This document shows positions 18,070 to 27,846 of a DNA stretch of 64,000 nucleotides, in pieces. Origin of the DNA: Roseovarius sp. 217 (GTDB lineage Bacteria; Pseudomonadota; Alphaproteobacteria; Rhodobacterales; Rhodobacteraceae); contig NZ_CH902584.1 in assembly GCF_000152845.1 (NCBI RefSeq), positions 3,513,562 to 3,577,561 of the forward strand. Direction: 5' to 3'. The notes under the pieces are model-generated. The model was not told the origin of the DNA. It saw only the letters and a program-made list of their open reading frames with translations, and searched no databases. The first letter of the stretch is position 1, and each line of letters begins with the position of its first letter. A program made the position numbers and the translations under genes.

Positions 18070-19019
18070 CGCGTGACCACCGGGATACATTCAGCGCGTT
18101 CCGCGACCAGCGCCGAACAGAACCGCCGCGCATCGCCCAGATCGGCAAATCCCATGGCCCGCAGCCGGTAGAACGTGCGCCCACCACTCTCGGCGCGCTG
18201 GATAACTCGTTGTTTGCCGTCCAGAAAGTCACCGAACCGCCCCGCCAGCCGGTCCCATTCTGCGCGCGCCACCTCAGCCGAATCAAAGGCCCCCAACTGC
18301 GCCAGCCGCGTCCCAAGCGGGATGGTGTCGGCATCCACCTCATCCGACGGGACAGACTGTGCCGCCGCCACCGCAAGCGCAATCGCCTCGGGAACCGAGG
18401 TCAAAGAGGCCGGTCGCGCACGCGGGCGCGTCACCGCGCTCGCGGTATCCGCCACAGCCGCTTCGGCTTCGGCCTCGGCCTCCTCCTCAGGGGCATCAAC
18501 CGCCTCCGGCCCGGTGACCACTTCTTCCAACGGGGCCATCGGCGACGCCCCGGCTGCGATTTGATCTGCGAGCGCCAGAATAGAGGCATTGCGCAGCTCT
18601 TCCGGCGCAGCACTTGGATCGCTCTGCGTTGCCTCAGCCGTGGGCCGCGCCGCAGCCTCCTCCGTCCCTTGGGTAAGTGGCGCAACATCGTCCAGCGACA
18701 ATTCAAGCGGTGGCGGGGCCAAAACCAGGCGATCCGCCGGGGCCGCCGCAATCCCCTCTGCGGCCACCGCATTGACCGCCAGACCCTGATGCGCGGCAGC
18801 ATCGCCACCGGGATCGGCGGGGGTCTCCCGCATTGGTCCTTCAGCCGCGCGCACCACGGGCACGCCGGACACATCGCGCATGACCATCTTGTATCCCCAG
18901 ACGCCCACGCCCGCGATCAGCGCGATCGACAACGCCGCGCCGGTCAGATTGGTCAGCCTGACAATGAAACTCGTCCGCTCAGGCCCCGCTTCGGGCCGTG
19001 CATAGTGCATATCTGCCAT
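18066..19019 (-). CDS. SPOR domain-containing membrane protein
   Basis: This 317-aa protein has a cytoplasmic N-terminus, one membrane segment at about 24-43, a long Ala/Glu/Pro-rich periplasmic linker and a C-terminal SPOR domain (about 235-317, with LAQLGAFDSAEVARAEW). SPOR domains bind denuded septal glycan, so a cell-division or peptidoglycan role is likely. It sits between argS and nagZ, and overlaps nagZ by 4 nt. This gene order is conserved in the family. Confidence 0.88.
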   Translation of the reverse strand: MADMHYARPEAGPERTSFIVRLTNLTGAALSIALIAGVGVWGYKMVMRDVSGVPVVRAAEGPMRETPADPGGDAAAHQGLAVNAVAAEGIAAAPADRLVLAPPPLELSLDDVAPLTQGTEEAAARPTAEATQSDPSAAPEELRNASILALADQIAAGASPMAPLEEVVTGPEAVDAPEEEAEAEAEAAVADTASAVTRPRARPASLTSVPEAIALAVAAAQSVPSDEVDADTIPLGTRLAQLGAFDSAEVARAEWDRLAGRFGDFLDGKQRVIQRAESGGRTFYRLRAMGFADLGDARRFCSALVAERAECIPVVTR

Positions 19020-19094
19020 GGTCCGCCTCTTGCTCTCCGGCGATACATGGTCGCCGGGGATGTACTGTTCTGCCTCACCCCCGGCTTTGCTGCG

Positions 19095-20840
19095 TTAGCG
19101 CATTTCTTCCGCCGGAGTGACACCAAGAATACCAAGACCTGCGGAAATAACAACGGTTACAGCACGCGCGAGGGCGATTTTAGCCTGCGATGTGGCCACA
19201 TCGCCCTCTTGAATGAACCGCAACGACGCGTCGTCATTGCCCCGGTTCCAGAGGGCATGCAGATCCGACGCAAGATCATAGAGATAAAACGCCACGCGGT
19301 GCGGCTCATTTGTACGCCCGGCAATCTCGACCAGACGCGGCCATTCGGCAATCTTGCGTGCGACGTTCAACTCTGCCTCGTGGGTCAAACCCGAGAGATC
19401 GGCTTGCGCCAGCGTGGCATCATCCACCGCCATCCCGGCCTCGGCGGCCTTGCGCAGCACCGAATTCACCCGCGCATTGGCATATTGCACGTAGAACACC
19501 GGATTGTCCTTGGACTGCTCCAGCACCTTGTCGAAATCGAAATCCAAAGGTGCGTCATTCTTGCGCGTGAGCATCACAAAGCGGGTCACATCAGCCCCCA
19601 CCTGATCCACCACATCGCGCAGCGTGACAAAGGTGCCCGCGCGCTTTGACATCTTGAACGGTTCACCATTCTTGAAGAGCTTGACCAGTTGGCAGAGCTT
19701 GATATCGACCGGCACACGGCCATTCGACAGCGCCGAGACCGCCGCCTTCATCCGCTTGACATAGCCGCCATGATCGGCGCCAAACACGTCGATCAAGAGG
19801 TCAAACCCCCGGCTGATCTTGTCATAATGATAGGCAATATCCGGGGCGAAATAGGTCCAACCGCCATCCGATTTCATGATAGGGCGGTCCACATCGTCGC
19901 CATGTTCGGTGGATTTGAACAACGTCTGTTCGCGCGGTTCCCAATCCTCGGGCATCTTACCCTTGGGTGGCTCCAGCACGCCGCGATAGATCAACCCCTT
20001 GCTCCGCAGATCCTCGATCGCGGCCTCAATCAGCCCCGTGCCATAAAGCGACTTTTCCGAGTAGAATACGTCCATCTCGACGCCAAGCGCCGCCAGATCC
20101 TCGCGGATCAGCGCCATCATCCGATCCGTGGCGAAATCCCGGATCGGCTCCAGCCAGACATCCTCGGGCTGCCCGACATAGACATCGCCCACCTCAGCCT
20201 TCAGCGCCTCACCGACCTCAATGAGGTAATCGCCGGGATAGGTGCCATCGGCAAAGGCCACCGCCTGCCCATGCGCCTCAAGATAGCGCAGATAGACCGA
20301 GCGGGCGAGCACATCGACCTGCGCGCCGCCGTCATTGATGTAATATTCGCGCGTGACCTCATAGCCCACGAAATCCAAAAGACTCGCCAGAGCGTCACCG
20401 AACACAGCCCCCCGCGTATGGCCCACATGCAGCGGCCCGGTGGGGTTGGCGCTGACAAACTCCACGTTGACGCGGCGGCCCTGCCCCATGGTCGAGCGCC
20501 CGAAAGTGACGCCCTGCTGCAACGCTGCGCGCGCCACGTTTTGCCAGAGGAGCGGTGAGAGTTGCAGATTGAGAAACCCCGGACCCGCCACCTCGACATG
20601 CTCGATGCGGGGATCATCGCCCAGCCGCGCCGCAAGCGCTTCTGCAATCTCGCGCGGCTTGAGGCCCGCAGGCTTGGCCAGCACCATCGCCGCGTTGGTC
20701 GCCATATCACCATGTGCGGCATCGCGCGGCGGCTCGACCGTGACATTGGCCAGATCCAGCCCTTCCGGCAATTGGCCCCCGGTCTGCATCGCGGCCAGCG
20801 TTTCCACGACGAGGGCACGCATATCGGTAAAGAGGTTCAT
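19095..20840 (-). CDS. argS: Arginyl-tRNA synthetase
   Basis: A 581-aa class I aminoacyl-tRNA synthetase. The HIGH-type motif is HVGH (138-141, within SANPTGPLHVGHTRG) and the KMSKS-type motif is FKMSKRAGTF. It has the N-terminal additional domain of ArgRS and a C-terminal DALR anticodon-binding domain. ATG 20840 is preceded by AGGAAAGC. It is the first gene of the argS-SPOR-nagZ-scpAB series on the minus strand. Confidence 0.97.
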   Translation of the reverse strand: MNLFTDMRALVVETLAAMQTGGQLPEGLDLANVTVEPPRDAAHGDMATNAAMVLAKPAGLKPREIAEALAARLGDDPRIEHVEVAGPGFLNLQLSPLLWQNVARAALQQGVTFGRSTMGQGRRVNVEFVSANPTGPLHVGHTRGAVFGDALASLLDFVGYEVTREYYINDGGAQVDVLARSVYLRYLEAHGQAVAFADGTYPGDYLIEVGEALKAEVGDVYVGQPEDVWLEPIRDFATDRMMALIREDLAALGVEMDVFYSEKSLYGTGLIEAAIEDLRSKGLIYRGVLEPPKGKMPEDWEPREQTLFKSTEHGDDVDRPIMKSDGGWTYFAPDIAYHYDKISRGFDLLIDVFGADHGGYVKRMKAAVSALSNGRVPVDIKLCQLVKLFKNGEPFKMSKRAGTFVTLRDVVDQVGADVTRFVMLTRKNDAPLDFDFDKVLEQSKDNPVFYVQYANARVNSVLRKAAEAGMAVDDATLAQADLSGLTHEAELNVARKIAEWPRLVEIAGRTNEPHRVAFYLYDLASDLHALWNRGNDDASLRFIQEGDVATSQAKIALARAVTVVISAGLGILGVTPAEEMR

Positions 20841-20941
20841 AAAAGCTTTCCTTGCTGCATTGCGGTGGGTTACTCAACGGCGAGAGGCGCGTCAATCACA
20901 AGCCTCGCCCACCCTTGGACCAAAGAGCGGATCGCAACGCG

Positions 20942-22138
20942 CTAAAGCCCCTCTCTCTCCGCAACCAGATCGGGATTGCCCGTCAGCCGCGCGTGTTCCT
21001 GAAGCGCGAAACGATCCGTCATGCCAGCGATGTAATCACTCACCAACCGGGCGAGACCCGTTTCATCTTCAGCCTGCGCCACATCCTTGCGCCATTCCTC
21101 CGGCAGGTGCTGCGGCGCATGCAGGTAATGCGGAAAGAGGTCACTCACCACGACATGCACGTGGTCGCGCATCGCATTGACCTCTGGCGCGCGATACATG
21201 CGGGCAAAGAGAAAGCCGCGAATTTCCTTCAGATCAGCCCAGAGACCAGCCGAAAACTGGATCACCGGGCGGCCCAGATGACGTACCTCCGCCACAGAGG
21301 CGGGGCGCGCCTCATCCAGCGTATGGCGCGAACAGTCGATCACATCGCCCACCATCACACCAAACACCCGACGCAGCGCCTCATGTCTGCGGCGCTTGGC
21401 ATCCAGCCCCGGATAGAGCCGGTCCACGTCCGCATAACAGTCGCCCACAATGGGCAGGGCCGCGATTTCCTCATCGGTAAAGAGCCCCGCGCGCAACCCG
21501 TCGTGCAGGTCGTGATTGTTATAGGCAATATCGTCCGAGAGGGCCGCCACCTGTGCCTCGGCGCTGGCGTGGGTGTGCAACTCCAAATCATGCCGCGCGT
21601 TGTACTCCGCCAAGGCATAAGGCAGCGTCCCGGTCACCGGGCCATCGCCCCGGAGGGGCGTTAAGGGGCCGTTGTGCTTGGCCAGCCCCTCCAGCGTCTC
21701 CCATGTCAGGTTGAGCCCGTCGAACTCGGCATAATGCCGCTCCAGCGATGTCACGATCCGCACCGCCTGCGCGTTGTGATCAAACCCGCCATAGGGCGCC
21801 ATCAGCGCATCGAGCGTATCCTCGCCGGCATGGGCAAAGGGCGGATGCCCCAGATCATGCGCCAACGCCACCGCCTCGGTCAGCTCGCCATTCAGCCCAA
21901 GCGCTCCGGCAATCGTGCGCGCCACCTGAGCCACTTCGATGGAATGGGTCAGCCGCGTGCGGAAATAATCGCCCTCATGCGCGACAAAGACCTGTGTCTT
22001 GTGCTTGAGTCGCCGAAACGCACTGGAATGGATGATCCGGTCCCGGTCGCGCTGAAAGGGTGAGCGAAAAACACTCTCCTCTTCAGGCACCAGACGCCCC
22101 CGGATCGCCGTGGGATCAGAGGCATAAAGAGCGGTCAT
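20942..22138 (-). CDS. dgt: Deoxyguanosinetriphosphate triphosphohydrolase-like protein
   Basis: A 398-aa HD-domain phosphohydrolase of the dGTPase family that cleaves dNTPs to nucleoside and tripolyphosphate. The metal site is visible as RLTHSIEVAQVAR and AHDLGHPPFAHAGE, followed by FDHNAQAVRI. The start at 22138 (MTALYASDP) fits the family; the longer open frame is antisense to the Fe-S carrier gene. Transcribed divergently from that gene and upstream of argS. Confidence 0.94.
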   Translation of the reverse strand: MTALYASDPTAIRGRLVPEEESVFRSPFQRDRDRIIHSSAFRRLKHKTQVFVAHEGDYFRTRLTHSIEVAQVARTIAGALGLNGELTEAVALAHDLGHPPFAHAGEDTLDALMAPYGGFDHNAQAVRIVTSLERHYAEFDGLNLTWETLEGLAKHNGPLTPLRGDGPVTGTLPYALAEYNARHDLELHTHASAEAQVAALSDDIAYNNHDLHDGLRAGLFTDEEIAALPIVGDCYADVDRLYPGLDAKRRRHEALRRVFGVMVGDVIDCSRHTLDEARPASVAEVRHLGRPVIQFSAGLWADLKEIRGFLFARMYRAPEVNAMRDHVHVVVSDLFPHYLHAPQHLPEEWRKDVAQAEDETGLARLVSDYIAGMTDRFALQEHARLTGNPDLVAEREGL

Positions 22139-22216
22139 GCGGGATATCCTTGTCGCCAGAGGCCATGGACCATATATTGCAGTTGAACCGAAACGTAAAA
22201 CACCCCGGAGCCCGCC

Positions 22217-22540
22217 ATGCAACTTCCACCCAAGGTGACCCATCGCGCCTTTGCCCGCCTCGCCGAAATCGGCGCGGGGGATCAGGGACAGGCTCTCCGC
22301 GTCGCGGTTGAGGGCGGCGGCTGCTCCGGGTTTCAATACGAAATCCGGCTGGATCAACCTGCGGCGGACGACCTGATTCTCGAAGGCGAGGGGCAAAAAG
22401 TGGTCGTGGATTCCGTATCCCTGCCCTTCTTGTCCGGGGCAACGATTGATTTCAGCGAAGAATTGATCGGCGCGCGTTTTGTGATCGACAATCCAAATGC
22501 ATCCTCCTCCTGCGGCTGCGGCACCTCGTTCTCGATGTGA
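22217..22540 (+). CDS. erpA: HesB/IscA/ErpA family iron-sulfur carrier
   Basis: A 107-aa A-type carrier that delivers Fe-S clusters to apo-proteins. The three conserved cysteines are C36 (GGGCSGF), C99 and C101 (SSCGCG), and the length is normal. The stand-alone position outside an isc/suf operon and the sequence around NPNASSSCGCG favour ErpA over IscA/SufA, but the exact subgroup is uncertain. RBS GGAG lies upstream of ATG 22217. Confidence 0.85.
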   Translation: MQLPPKVTHRAFARLAEIGAGDQGQALRVAVEGGGCSGFQYEIRLDQPAADDLILEGEGQKVVVDSVSLPFLSGATIDFSEELIGARFVIDNPNASSSCGCGTSFSM

Positions 22541-22605
22541 CCGCTTGTCACCTCCGCGCCCCTGCGCGATAGAGGATCAAACGACACCACGGGGGGGGCC
22601 GCGCC

Positions 22606-23388
22606 ATGAAAATCGCCACGTTCAACATCAACGGCATCAAGGCCCGGATCGACGCCCTGCCCGCTTGGCTTGATGAGGCCGCCCCCGATGTGGTCCTCCT
22701 GCAAGAGATCAAATCCGTCGATGACGGCTTTCCGCGCGAAATCTTCGAGGATCTCGGCTATAATGTCGAAACGCATGGGCAAAAGGGCTTTAACGGCGTG
22801 GCGATCCTCTCCAAACGTCCGTTAGAGGATGTGACGCGCGGCCTGCCCGGTGACGACACCGACGAACAGGCCCGCTGGATCGAAGCCACCGTCATGGGAG
22901 ACCACCGCGCGCTGCGCCTCTGCGGTCTCTACCTCCCCAATGGCAACCCGACGCCGGGACCAAAATACGACTATAAACTGGCCTGGATGGAACGCCTGCA
23001 GGCCCGCGCGCGCGATCTGCTCGCCAGTGAAGAGCCGGTCCTGATGGGCGGCGATTACAACATAATCCCGCAGGATGAGGACGCCGCCCGCCCCGAGGCG
23101 TGGCGCGAGGATGCGCTGGCCCTCCCCGAGAGCCGCGCCGCCTTTCGCCGCATCCTCAATCTGGGCTTCACCGAAGCGTTCCGCGCGCGGGTGCAGGGTC
23201 CGGGGCATTACACCTTCTGGGATTATCAGGCCGGGGCTTGGAACAAGAATGACGGTATCCGCATTGACCACTTTCTGCTCAGCCCGCAAGCGGCGGATTT
23301 GCTGACCGACTGTGGTATCGACAAGGAAATCCGCGCCCGTGACAAACCCTCAGACCATGTTCCGTTGTGGGTAGAAATCGACGCCTGA
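22606..23388 (+). CDS. xth: Exodeoxyribonuclease III
   Basis: A 260-aa Mg-dependent AP endonuclease/3'-exonuclease of base excision repair. Motifs are FNINGIKAR at the N-terminus, LLQEIKS (metal-binding Glu), GLYLPNGN, GGDYNI and the C-terminal PSDHVP. The ATG at 22606 follows a GGGGGGG run. It converges with the FAD monooxygenase gene. Confidence 0.95.
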   Translation: MKIATFNINGIKARIDALPAWLDEAAPDVVLLQEIKSVDDGFPREIFEDLGYNVETHGQKGFNGVAILSKRPLEDVTRGLPGDDTDEQARWIEATVMGDHRALRLCGLYLPNGNPTPGPKYDYKLAWMERLQARARDLLASEEPVLMGGDYNIIPQDEDAARPEAWREDALALPESRAAFRRILNLGFTEAFRARVQGPGHYTFWDYQAGAWNKNDGIRIDHFLLSPQAADLLTDCGIDKEIRARDKPSDHVPLWVEIDA

Positions 23389-23470
23389 AATCCGTCGCTA
23401 CGGCACGGGATTGGACTTGATCTTGAGCGGTCATTTTGGCATGCGACCCGCGCCCGTAAGGTGAACCCCC

Positions 23471-24649
23471 TCACCCCGCCTTGCGCGTCACATCATGCCC
23501 ATAAAGCCAGTCAAACTGTCGTATCATCCGGTCAGGGGCAAAGGCTCCCCCCGCCCGCAGCGCAGTATGCGCGGCCCATCTGAGCGGTGGAAAGCTCAGG
23601 TGGTATTTCCACGCATTGCGATTGGCCGCCTCGACCACCCGGCGCACCCGCGCTTCGCGCCTCTCCTGATACCGGGCCAAGCCCTCCGCCAGCCCCTCGG
23701 CCTCGCTCAATGCATCGACCAGAACCCAGGCATCCTCGAGCGCCATCGACGCCCCCTGCGCCATAAACGGCAAGGTGGGATGCGCAGCATCGCCCAAGAC
23801 CGCCAATCCGTCGCGCTGCCAGACCCGCGCCACCGGATGCCGGAACAAACCCCAGAGATGCACCTCTTCAACCGCCGCCAACATCGCCTGAACCTCTGAC
23901 CCAAAATCGCCAAAGGCCGCCCGCACTGCCAACGGATCATCCGTTTGGCTCCAGCTTTCTTCGGTCCAGGCGGCCCGTTCCTGCACCGCGACCAGATTGA
24001 GCAATGTGCCACCGCGCAGCGGATAGCTGACCATATGGCGCATCGGCCCCATATGCACCTGCGCCTCGGGACCGCGCCCCCAGAGGTTGGGCACCACCGC
24101 CCGCCACGCCACCTGCCGGGTAAAGAACGGGGCCAATGTGCCGTTGAGCGCACGCCGCACCACCGAATGCAACCCATCCGCTCCGATCACCAGATCCACA
24201 TCGAGGCTCGATCCATTGACCATCCGCACCACAGGTCGCGCCCCAGCCTCGACTGCCGCCACCCGTTGCATCAGCCGCAGTTTGACGCCCGCAGCGCGCG
24301 CACCATCGGCAAGACTGTCAATCAGATCCGCACGGTGAATGAAATGATACTCTGGCCGCTCCAGCGTCGTCAGATCGAGCCTCAGCACCTCTCCGCCTCG
24401 ATAATCGCGCAGGCTGACCGCCTCTGCCTGCACCGAACGCGCCTGCAACACCTCGTCCAGCCCGAGCGCGCGCAAGACCGCGAATCCGTTGGGGCTGATC
24501 TGTAATCCCGCCCCCACTTCGCTGATCTCGGGGGCCTGCTCCAGTAGGGTTACATCCGCACCGCGCAGGCAAAGGGCGCGGGCCACAGCCAACCCGCCAA
24601 TTCCGGCCCCGATGACCGCTATGCTCAGCCCGTTCAACGTCATGCGCAT
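23471..24649 (-). CDS. FAD-dependent monooxygenase (salicylate hydroxylase-like)
   Basis: A class A flavoprotein monooxygenase of 392 aa. The N-terminal dinucleotide-binding motif is VIGAGIGGLAVARAL, the DG motif is VIGADGLHS and the GD motif is VLGDAAHPTLPFMAQGAS. The family includes salicylate and 3-hydroxybenzoate hydroxylases; the aromatic substrate is not predictable. The frame opens at 24709, but that start lies inside the terminator behind dksA, so ATG 24649 (or 24643) is used. No pathway neighbours are present. Confidence 0.88.
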   Translation of the reverse strand: MRMTLNGLSIAVIGAGIGGLAVARALCLRGADVTLLEQAPEISEVGAGLQISPNGFAVLRALGLDEVLQARSVQAEAVSLRDYRGGEVLRLDLTTLERPEYHFIHRADLIDSLADGARAAGVKLRLMQRVAAVEAGARPVVRMVNGSSLDVDLVIGADGLHSVVRRALNGTLAPFFTRQVAWRAVVPNLWGRGPEAQVHMGPMRHMVSYPLRGGTLLNLVAVQERAAWTEESWSQTDDPLAVRAAFGDFGSEVQAMLAAVEEVHLWGLFRHPVARVWQRDGLAVLGDAAHPTLPFMAQGASMALEDAWVLVDALSEAEGLAEGLARYQERREARVRRVVEAANRNAWKYHLSFPPLRWAAHTALRAGGAFAPDRMIRQFDWLYGHDVTRKAG

Positions 24650-24660
24650 GTCTTGATACG

Positions 24661-24689
24661 AAACGCGCCGGGAGGAAAGTCCCGGCGCG
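24661..24689 (-). terminator. Rho-independent terminator of dksA
   Basis: CGCGCCGGGA and TCCCGGCGCG form a perfect 10-bp stem with a 6-nt loop (24664-24689), followed on the minus strand by TTT. It lies 47 nt after the dksA stop and just before the monooxygenase start. Confidence 0.8.
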
Positions 24690-24735
24690 TCATTTAGGTC
24701 AAATTTCATCCCGGAGCCTGTAACCCCTTGGTCGA

Positions 24736-25158
24736 TTAGTCGTCGCGATGCACCTTTTCGCGCCGTTCATGGCGTTCCTGCGCCTCAAGCGTCATCGTGG
24801 CGATGGGCCGCGCATCCAGCCGCTTGAGGCTGATCGGCTCGCCGGTCATTTCACAATAGCCGTATTCGCCGTCCTCGATCCGGCGCAGCGCCGCATCAAT
24901 CTTGGACACCAGCTTGCGCTGACGGTCCCGCGTGCGTAGTTCCAGAGCCCGGTCGGTTTCCTCGCTGGCGCGGTCTGCAACATCGGGAATCGCCCGCGTG
25001 CCATCCTGCAACCCTTCGATGGTCTCCCGGCTGCCTTCCAGCAGCTCCAACCGCCACGCGATCAGTTTGCGCCGGAAATACTCCATCTGCCGAGCGTTCA
25101 TGAACGGCTCATCCTCGGCAGGCTGGTAATCATTGGGCAGAAATACTTCCGCTTTCAT
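24736..25158 (-). CDS. dksA: RNA polymerase-binding protein DksA
   Basis: A 140-aa DksA with a coiled-coil domain whose tip holds acidic residues (DVADRASEETDRALEL) that act in the RNA polymerase secondary channel with ppGpp. The zinc finger retains only one cysteine (YGYCEMTGEPI; the second pair is absent). Thus it is a zinc-independent type, as in other Rhodobacteraceae. Start at 25158 (MKAEVFLPND) has GAGGGG upstream. ATG 25191 has an even better GAGGAG site and would add eleven residues, so the start is open. Confidence 0.92.
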   Translation of the reverse strand: MKAEVFLPNDYQPAEDEPFMNARQMEYFRRKLIAWRLELLEGSRETIEGLQDGTRAIPDVADRASEETDRALELRTRDRQRKLVSKIDAALRRIEDGEYGYCEMTGEPISLKRLDARPIATMTLEAQERHERREKVHRDD

Positions 25159-25349
25159 CTCGATCCCCTCATCAAAGCCAGTGTCTGGCATAATGAACTC
25201 CTCAGACAGTCGGCGCCCCATGCGCGGTGATCTACACGCCACTTCGGGGATTGTCACTAGCCAATCACACGGCATTGATGTGAATTGTCGAACAGACTAG
25301 TTTAGCGCTGAACTCAGCGCCACTGGCCTGCAAGAGGATTGAAAAACCG

Positions 25350-26189
25350 ATGAAATTCAAAGGCACCGATGCCTATGTCGCGACCGATGACCTGACCGTC
25401 GCGGTCAATGCCGCCGTCACGCTCGAACGCCCCCTGCTGGTCAAGGGCGAACCCGGCACGGGCAAGACTGAACTGGCCCGGCAGGTGGCAGGTGCGCTCG
25501 GGTTGCGCCTCATCGAGTGGAACATCAAATCCACCACCAAGGCGCAACAGGGTCTCTATGAATACGACGCCGTCAGCCGCCTGCGCGATAGCCAGTTGGG
25601 TGAGGCGCGGGTGCATGACGTTGGCAACTACATCAAACGCGGCAAACTCTGGGAGGCCTTTGCCTCGGATGAAAAGGTCGTTCTGCTGATCGACGAGGTC
25701 GACAAGGCCGATATCGAGTTTCCCAATGACCTCTTGCAAGAACTCGACCGCATGGAATTCCACGTCTACGAGACCGGCGAGACGATCCGTGCCCGCCATC
25801 GCCCGGTTATCATCATCACCTCGAACAACGAGAAAGAATTGCCCGATGCGTTTCTGCGCCGCTGCTTCTTTCATTACATCCGCTTTCCCGATCCCGAGAC
25901 CCTGAAGCGGATCATCGAAGTGCATAATCCCGGCATCAAGACCGCGCTGCTCACGACCGCCCTCACCCAGTTCTTTGAGATTCGCGATCAACCGGGTCTC
26001 AAGAAAAAACCGTCCACCTCCGAGGTTCTGGACTGGCTCAAACTCATCCTCGCCGAGGATCTCTCGCCCGAAGACTTGCGGCGCGACGGGGCTGATGCTC
26101 TCCCGAAACTGCACGGCGCCTTGCTCAAGAACGAGCAGGATGTGCATCTCTTCGAACGCCTCGCCTTCATGGCGCGCCGTCAGCGGTAA
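25350..26189 (+). CDS. MoxR-type AAA+ ATPase
   Basis: A 279-aa AAA+ ATPase of the MoxR/CoxD group. Walker A is GEPGTGKT (33-40), Walker B VVLLIDEVDKAD, sensor 1 IITSNNEKELPDA and an arginine finger follows in FLRRCFF. MoxR proteins act as chaperones with VWA-domain partners to mature metalloenzymes or other complexes. The CoxE-like VWA gene lies 1.8 kb downstream on the same strand with two genes between, which supports a joint role. Confidence 0.9.
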   Translation: MKFKGTDAYVATDDLTVAVNAAVTLERPLLVKGEPGTGKTELARQVAGALGLRLIEWNIKSTTKAQQGLYEYDAVSRLRDSQLGEARVHDVGNYIKRGKLWEAFASDEKVVLLIDEVDKADIEFPNDLLQELDRMEFHVYETGETIRARHRPVIIITSNNEKELPDAFLRRCFFHYIRFPDPETLKRIIEVHNPGIKTALLTTALTQFFEIRDQPGLKKKPSTSEVLDWLKLILAEDLSPEDLRRDGADALPKLHGALLKNEQDVHLFERLAFMARRQR

Positions 26190-26469
26190 AGGTCAAGCAA
26201 GACAGACATCTGATTTACAACGAAAAACAACCATGACATGTGTCGGCATCCGTGGTAAAATGTGGTTGCCACAATTTTGCCTTAAATGCTCCTTACCCGG
26301 AACAGGATGAACAGAAATTCTGCCCCCAACCCGGCTAAGGCCGTGGCAGATAAAAGGCGCGGTTCGCTGACACGACGACCGCGCTTTGCTCTGCCCGCCC
26401 CCACCGGCGATTGGCCCCCGTCATTCCGACGGCGGCGTCTGTTGTGACCGAAAACGATACGGGGGTCTG

Positions 26470-27843
26470 ATGCGTCGCGTAATCCTGCCAATCTGCCTGA
26501 TGCTCGGCGCCTGCGTGCCCGGTAATTACAGCTATAATGAACCCGCGTCCCGCGCCGCCATGCCGCAAGAGACCGGCATGCCTCCGATGAAGGCGTTTTC
26601 CGCGCCGCGCCCCGTGCCGGCGCAGCGCTCTAATCGTGACATCCAGCGTGACATACTGGATCTCGGCTTCCAGCTTGAATCAGGGCGGATGTTGCAACAC
26701 TTCTCGCGCTTTGAGGGGCCAATCACGGTCCGCGTCACCGGCGCGCCACCGATCACCCTGATCTCGGACCTCAATCGCCTGATGCACCGCCTGCAAACCG
26801 AGGCCGGGATAAACATTTCCCGCGTCACCGAAGGCCCGGCAAACATCACCATCGAGGCCGTGAGCCGCGACGCGATCCAGCGTAGCTTGCCCAAGGCGGC
26901 CTGCTTCGTCGTCCCCAATATAACCCGCCTCTCACAGTATCGCGCGGCCCGCAATTCCCGTGTCACGGATTGGAGCCAACTCAGACGCCGCGAGACGATC
27001 GCGATTTTCGTGCCCAATGACACCAGCCCCCAAGAGGTGCGCGATTGCCTGCACGAAGAACTGGCGCAGGCCCTTGGACCGCTCAACGATCTTTACCGCC
27101 TCTCCGACAGCGTCTTTAACGATGACAATGTCCATGCGGTCCTGACCGGATTTGACATGCTGGTGCTGCGCGCCTTTTACGCTCCCGAACTGCGCGCAGG
27201 CATGACCCGCCGCGAGGTCGAAGAGCGTCTTCCCGGCATCCTGTCGCGTCTCAACCCCGGCGGCGACGGTCTCGCTCCGCGGTTTTCGGGCTCCACCCCG
27301 CGCGCTTGGATTGATGCCATCCAGACCGCTCTCGGGCCGGGCGCCCGCCAGATGGAGCGGCGCACCGCCGCGATGGACGCGGTCCGCATCGCGCAGGCCG
27401 TCGGTTGGACCGACCACCGCCGCGCCTTCAGCCACTTTGCGCTCGGACGCATCACCCAATCCACCGATCCCGACTTTGCACAGGATCAGTTTGTCGCGGC
27501 CGAGCGATTTTATGACGCCAACCCCGGCACCGAGTTGCACCGCGCCTTTGCCGCCGCCCAACTGGCCGCCTATGCGGTCTCAATGGGTCGCGACGAGGAC
27601 GCCCTCATGCTGCTTGGACGGCATATTGCCACGGCAGAGCGCGCCGAGAACGCCGCCCTTCTCGCCACGCTGCTGATGCTGCGCGCCGAGGCGCTCGATC
27701 TCTCGGGCCGCGTCTCCGAGGCGCGCGCCGTCAGACTGGACAGTCTGGGCTGGGCGCGTTACGGGTACGGCGCGGATTGGGCAGTGCGTGCCAAACTGCG
27801 CGAAGTGGGCGCGCTCAGCCCGCTCAAAGGACCGAACGGGTAA
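26470..27843 (+). CDS. DUF2927 domain-containing lipoprotein
   Basis: A 457-aa exported protein with a lipobox (LMLGAC, about residue 15). The middle region (HEELAQALGPLNDLYRLSDS, then LRAFYAPELRAGM) resembles the DUF2927 family, which is peptidase-like in outline but without an established function. The C-terminal third is helical and tetratricopeptide-like. The start at 26470 follows GGGGG. It lies between the MoxR and CoxE genes; a link with their function is inferred from position only. About 280 bp before it hold no gene I can support. Confidence 0.8.
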   Translation: MRRVILPICLMLGACVPGNYSYNEPASRAAMPQETGMPPMKAFSAPRPVPAQRSNRDIQRDILDLGFQLESGRMLQHFSRFEGPITVRVTGAPPITLISDLNRLMHRLQTEAGINISRVTEGPANITIEAVSRDAIQRSLPKAACFVVPNITRLSQYRAARNSRVTDWSQLRRRETIAIFVPNDTSPQEVRDCLHEELAQALGPLNDLYRLSDSVFNDDNVHAVLTGFDMLVLRAFYAPELRAGMTRREVEERLPGILSRLNPGGDGLAPRFSGSTPRAWIDAIQTALGPGARQMERRTAAMDAVRIAQAVGWTDHRRAFSHFALGRITQSTDPDFAQDQFVAAERFYDANPGTELHRAFAAAQLAAYAVSMGRDEDALMLLGRHIATAERAENAALLATLLMLRAEALDLSGRVSEARAVRLDSLGWARYGYGADWAVRAKLREVGALSPLKGPNG

Positions 27844-27846
27844 GGC

